17,809 bases of DNA from Thalassiosira profunda (Eukaryota > Bacillariophyta > Thalassiosirophyceae > Thalassiosirales > Thalassiosiraceae): NCBI GenBank assembly GCA_036939355.1, contig JALLAP010001605.1, forward strand, positions 1-17,809. The letters run 5' to 3'. Of this stretch, positions 17,301 through 17,809 are shown piece by piece. The notes under the pieces are model-generated. The model did no database searches, had not been told where the DNA came from, and worked only from the letters and a program-made list of their open reading frames with translations. Numbering within the stretch: position 1 is the first letter of the stretch; each line of letters starts with the position of its first letter. Both the position numbers and the translations under genes were made by a program.

Positions 17301-17809
17301 GCACCAACAGCATCGGACGCCTTCTCTGCCCCCTCTCCAACGAGCTGCGACGCCTTCTCTGCCTGGAACTTCTCCACCGTCGACGACAGGCTGGTCATTT
17401 GATCATGAAGCAACTTGTTCTGGCTGCGCACGTCCTCCAACCTCCCCTTGGCCTCGGCCAAACTCTCCTCGAGCTTGCCCTTGGCCGCTTCCAACGCGCC
17501 CTTCTCCTCGTCGATTTCCGTCTGCAGGGCGGCGAGCTGCCCCTCGGCCGTTTCGCGCGATCTCTGCTCCGCCTCCATCCCCTCCCGCGCCTCCCGCAAC
17601 GACTTCCTAGCCTCGGAATGCAGGGCCAACTCCCGCTCGTAGTTGGTGGTGGCGTTCTGGGCGTCCAGCTGGTGCTGCTTCGCCTCGGCCGTCAACGAAT
17701 CCATCCGCGCCGTGGCGCTGGCGGCGTCCTCCCTGGCGCCCGCAAGCTGGGAAGCCAGGGAGTCGATCCTGGCGGCGAGCTCGCCCACGGCCTTCTCCTT
17801 CTCGGCGCG
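14389..17809 (-). CDS. TPR: TPR/Mlp/NUA-like nuclear-basket protein with FG-repeat tail (5' partial)
   Basis: TPR family proteins are long coiled coils forming the nuclear basket of the pore, acting in mRNA export and checkpoint signalling. The frame is open to the right edge, so the N-terminus is missing; about 1088 residues are present if the assembly duplication at 15935-16079 is collapsed. Exons are 17809-15293 and 15211-14389; the intron is 15292-15212 (81 nt, GTAAGA...GTGCAG, CTAAC branch-like site). Coding order: coiled coil to about 16280, with the TPR-like signature LRELLRFKQSE, LLRESNTMLRAES and LNREVEAWKGRVHSLVSKF then DPEEHAQAL; an acidic Glu/Ala/Pro region; a Lys/Ala/Pro-rich stretch (about 15850-15300) resembling a histone H1 tail; after the intron, 12 FG dipeptides of the FGA, FGG and FGS type (about 15000-14555); then KKRPLDG, KKPK and an acidic end. 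Coiled-coil matches are the least specific evidence; the WK-R-x-L pattern and the FG tail are the reasons for the pore assignment. Confidence 0.75.
15212..15292 (-). other. Intron joining the coiled-coil and FG parts of the TPR-like gene
   Basis: Donor GTAAGA after ATGGCATT, acceptor GTGCAG before GTTAAAG. Splicing joins TT to G, giving Leu and continuing MALLKKRKAM. Without splicing, the upstream frame stops at once with TAA. It carries CTAAC about 28 bases before the acceptor. The clean frame is the main evidence that the FG segment belongs to this gene. Confidence 0.82.
15935..16079. repeat. Unmerged assembly overlap: two 72-nt copies around one N
   Basis: Bases 15935-16006 and 16008-16079 are identical, separated by the single N at 16007. 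The 73-nt offset shifts the frame by one. Counting only one copy restores a continuous frame through EEAPAAADSSS and EPAEAT into PETKPSDAEPEAK. Two contig ends that overlap but were not merged explain this better than a biological duplication. Confidence 0.9.

Overview
This window reads as a compact, GC-rich protist nuclear genome, most likely a stramenopile and probably a diatom. The evidence is short spliceosomal introns (61 to 113 nt, mostly GTGAGT donors, with CTAAC/CTAAT-like branch sites in several), eukaryote-only protein families (exosome RRP43, ERV46, nuclear-basket TPR, a BIN4-like topoisomerase VI subunit), and a local cluster of 'CPLCLEPLP' RING-like proteins with Sel1 repeats and a MYND finger, a family I associate with expansions in diatoms. 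The taxonomic call is inference. I saw no bacterial operons, insertion sequences, CRISPR arrays, tRNA or rRNA.

Layout: (1) 134-1368 (+) exosome subunit RRP43, two exons. (2) 1467-2517 (-) BIN4-like topo VI accessory subunit, two exons, tail to tail with RRP43. (3) 2846-4066 (+) a decayed RING fragment, then a RING/Sel1/MYND gene broken by one frameshift exactly at a 20-bp perfect palindrome. (4) 4541-6246 (+) a three-exon RING/PDZ protein. (5) 6328-7881 (-) a disordered protein with a small Cys/His zinc motif and a C-terminal Tudor-like domain. (6) 8196-9536 (+) the ER-Golgi cargo receptor ERV46/ERGIC3; genes 5 and 6 share a 314-bp bidirectional promoter holding paired CACGTG boxes and paired GTTGCAAC palindromes. 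(7) 9744-12773 (-) a 1009-residue protein of unknown function. (8) 12774-13655, noncoding as far as I can see. (9) 13763-14095 (+) a small coiled-coil protein. (10) 14389-17809 (-) the C-terminal part of a TPR/Mlp/NUA-type protein that runs off the right edge and ends in an FG-repeat tail; it contains a one-base N flanked by two identical 72-nt copies, an unmerged assembly overlap.

Nearly every gene is tail to tail with its neighbour, with gaps of about 80 to 290 bases. The genes do not form one pathway: they cover RNA decay, DNA topology, secretion and nuclear-pore function plus lineage-specific proteins. The points most worth a second look are the TPR coiled coil joined to an FG tail, the BIN4-like protein outside plants, the frameshift at a palindrome in the RING cluster, and the helically phased palindrome pairs in two promoters.
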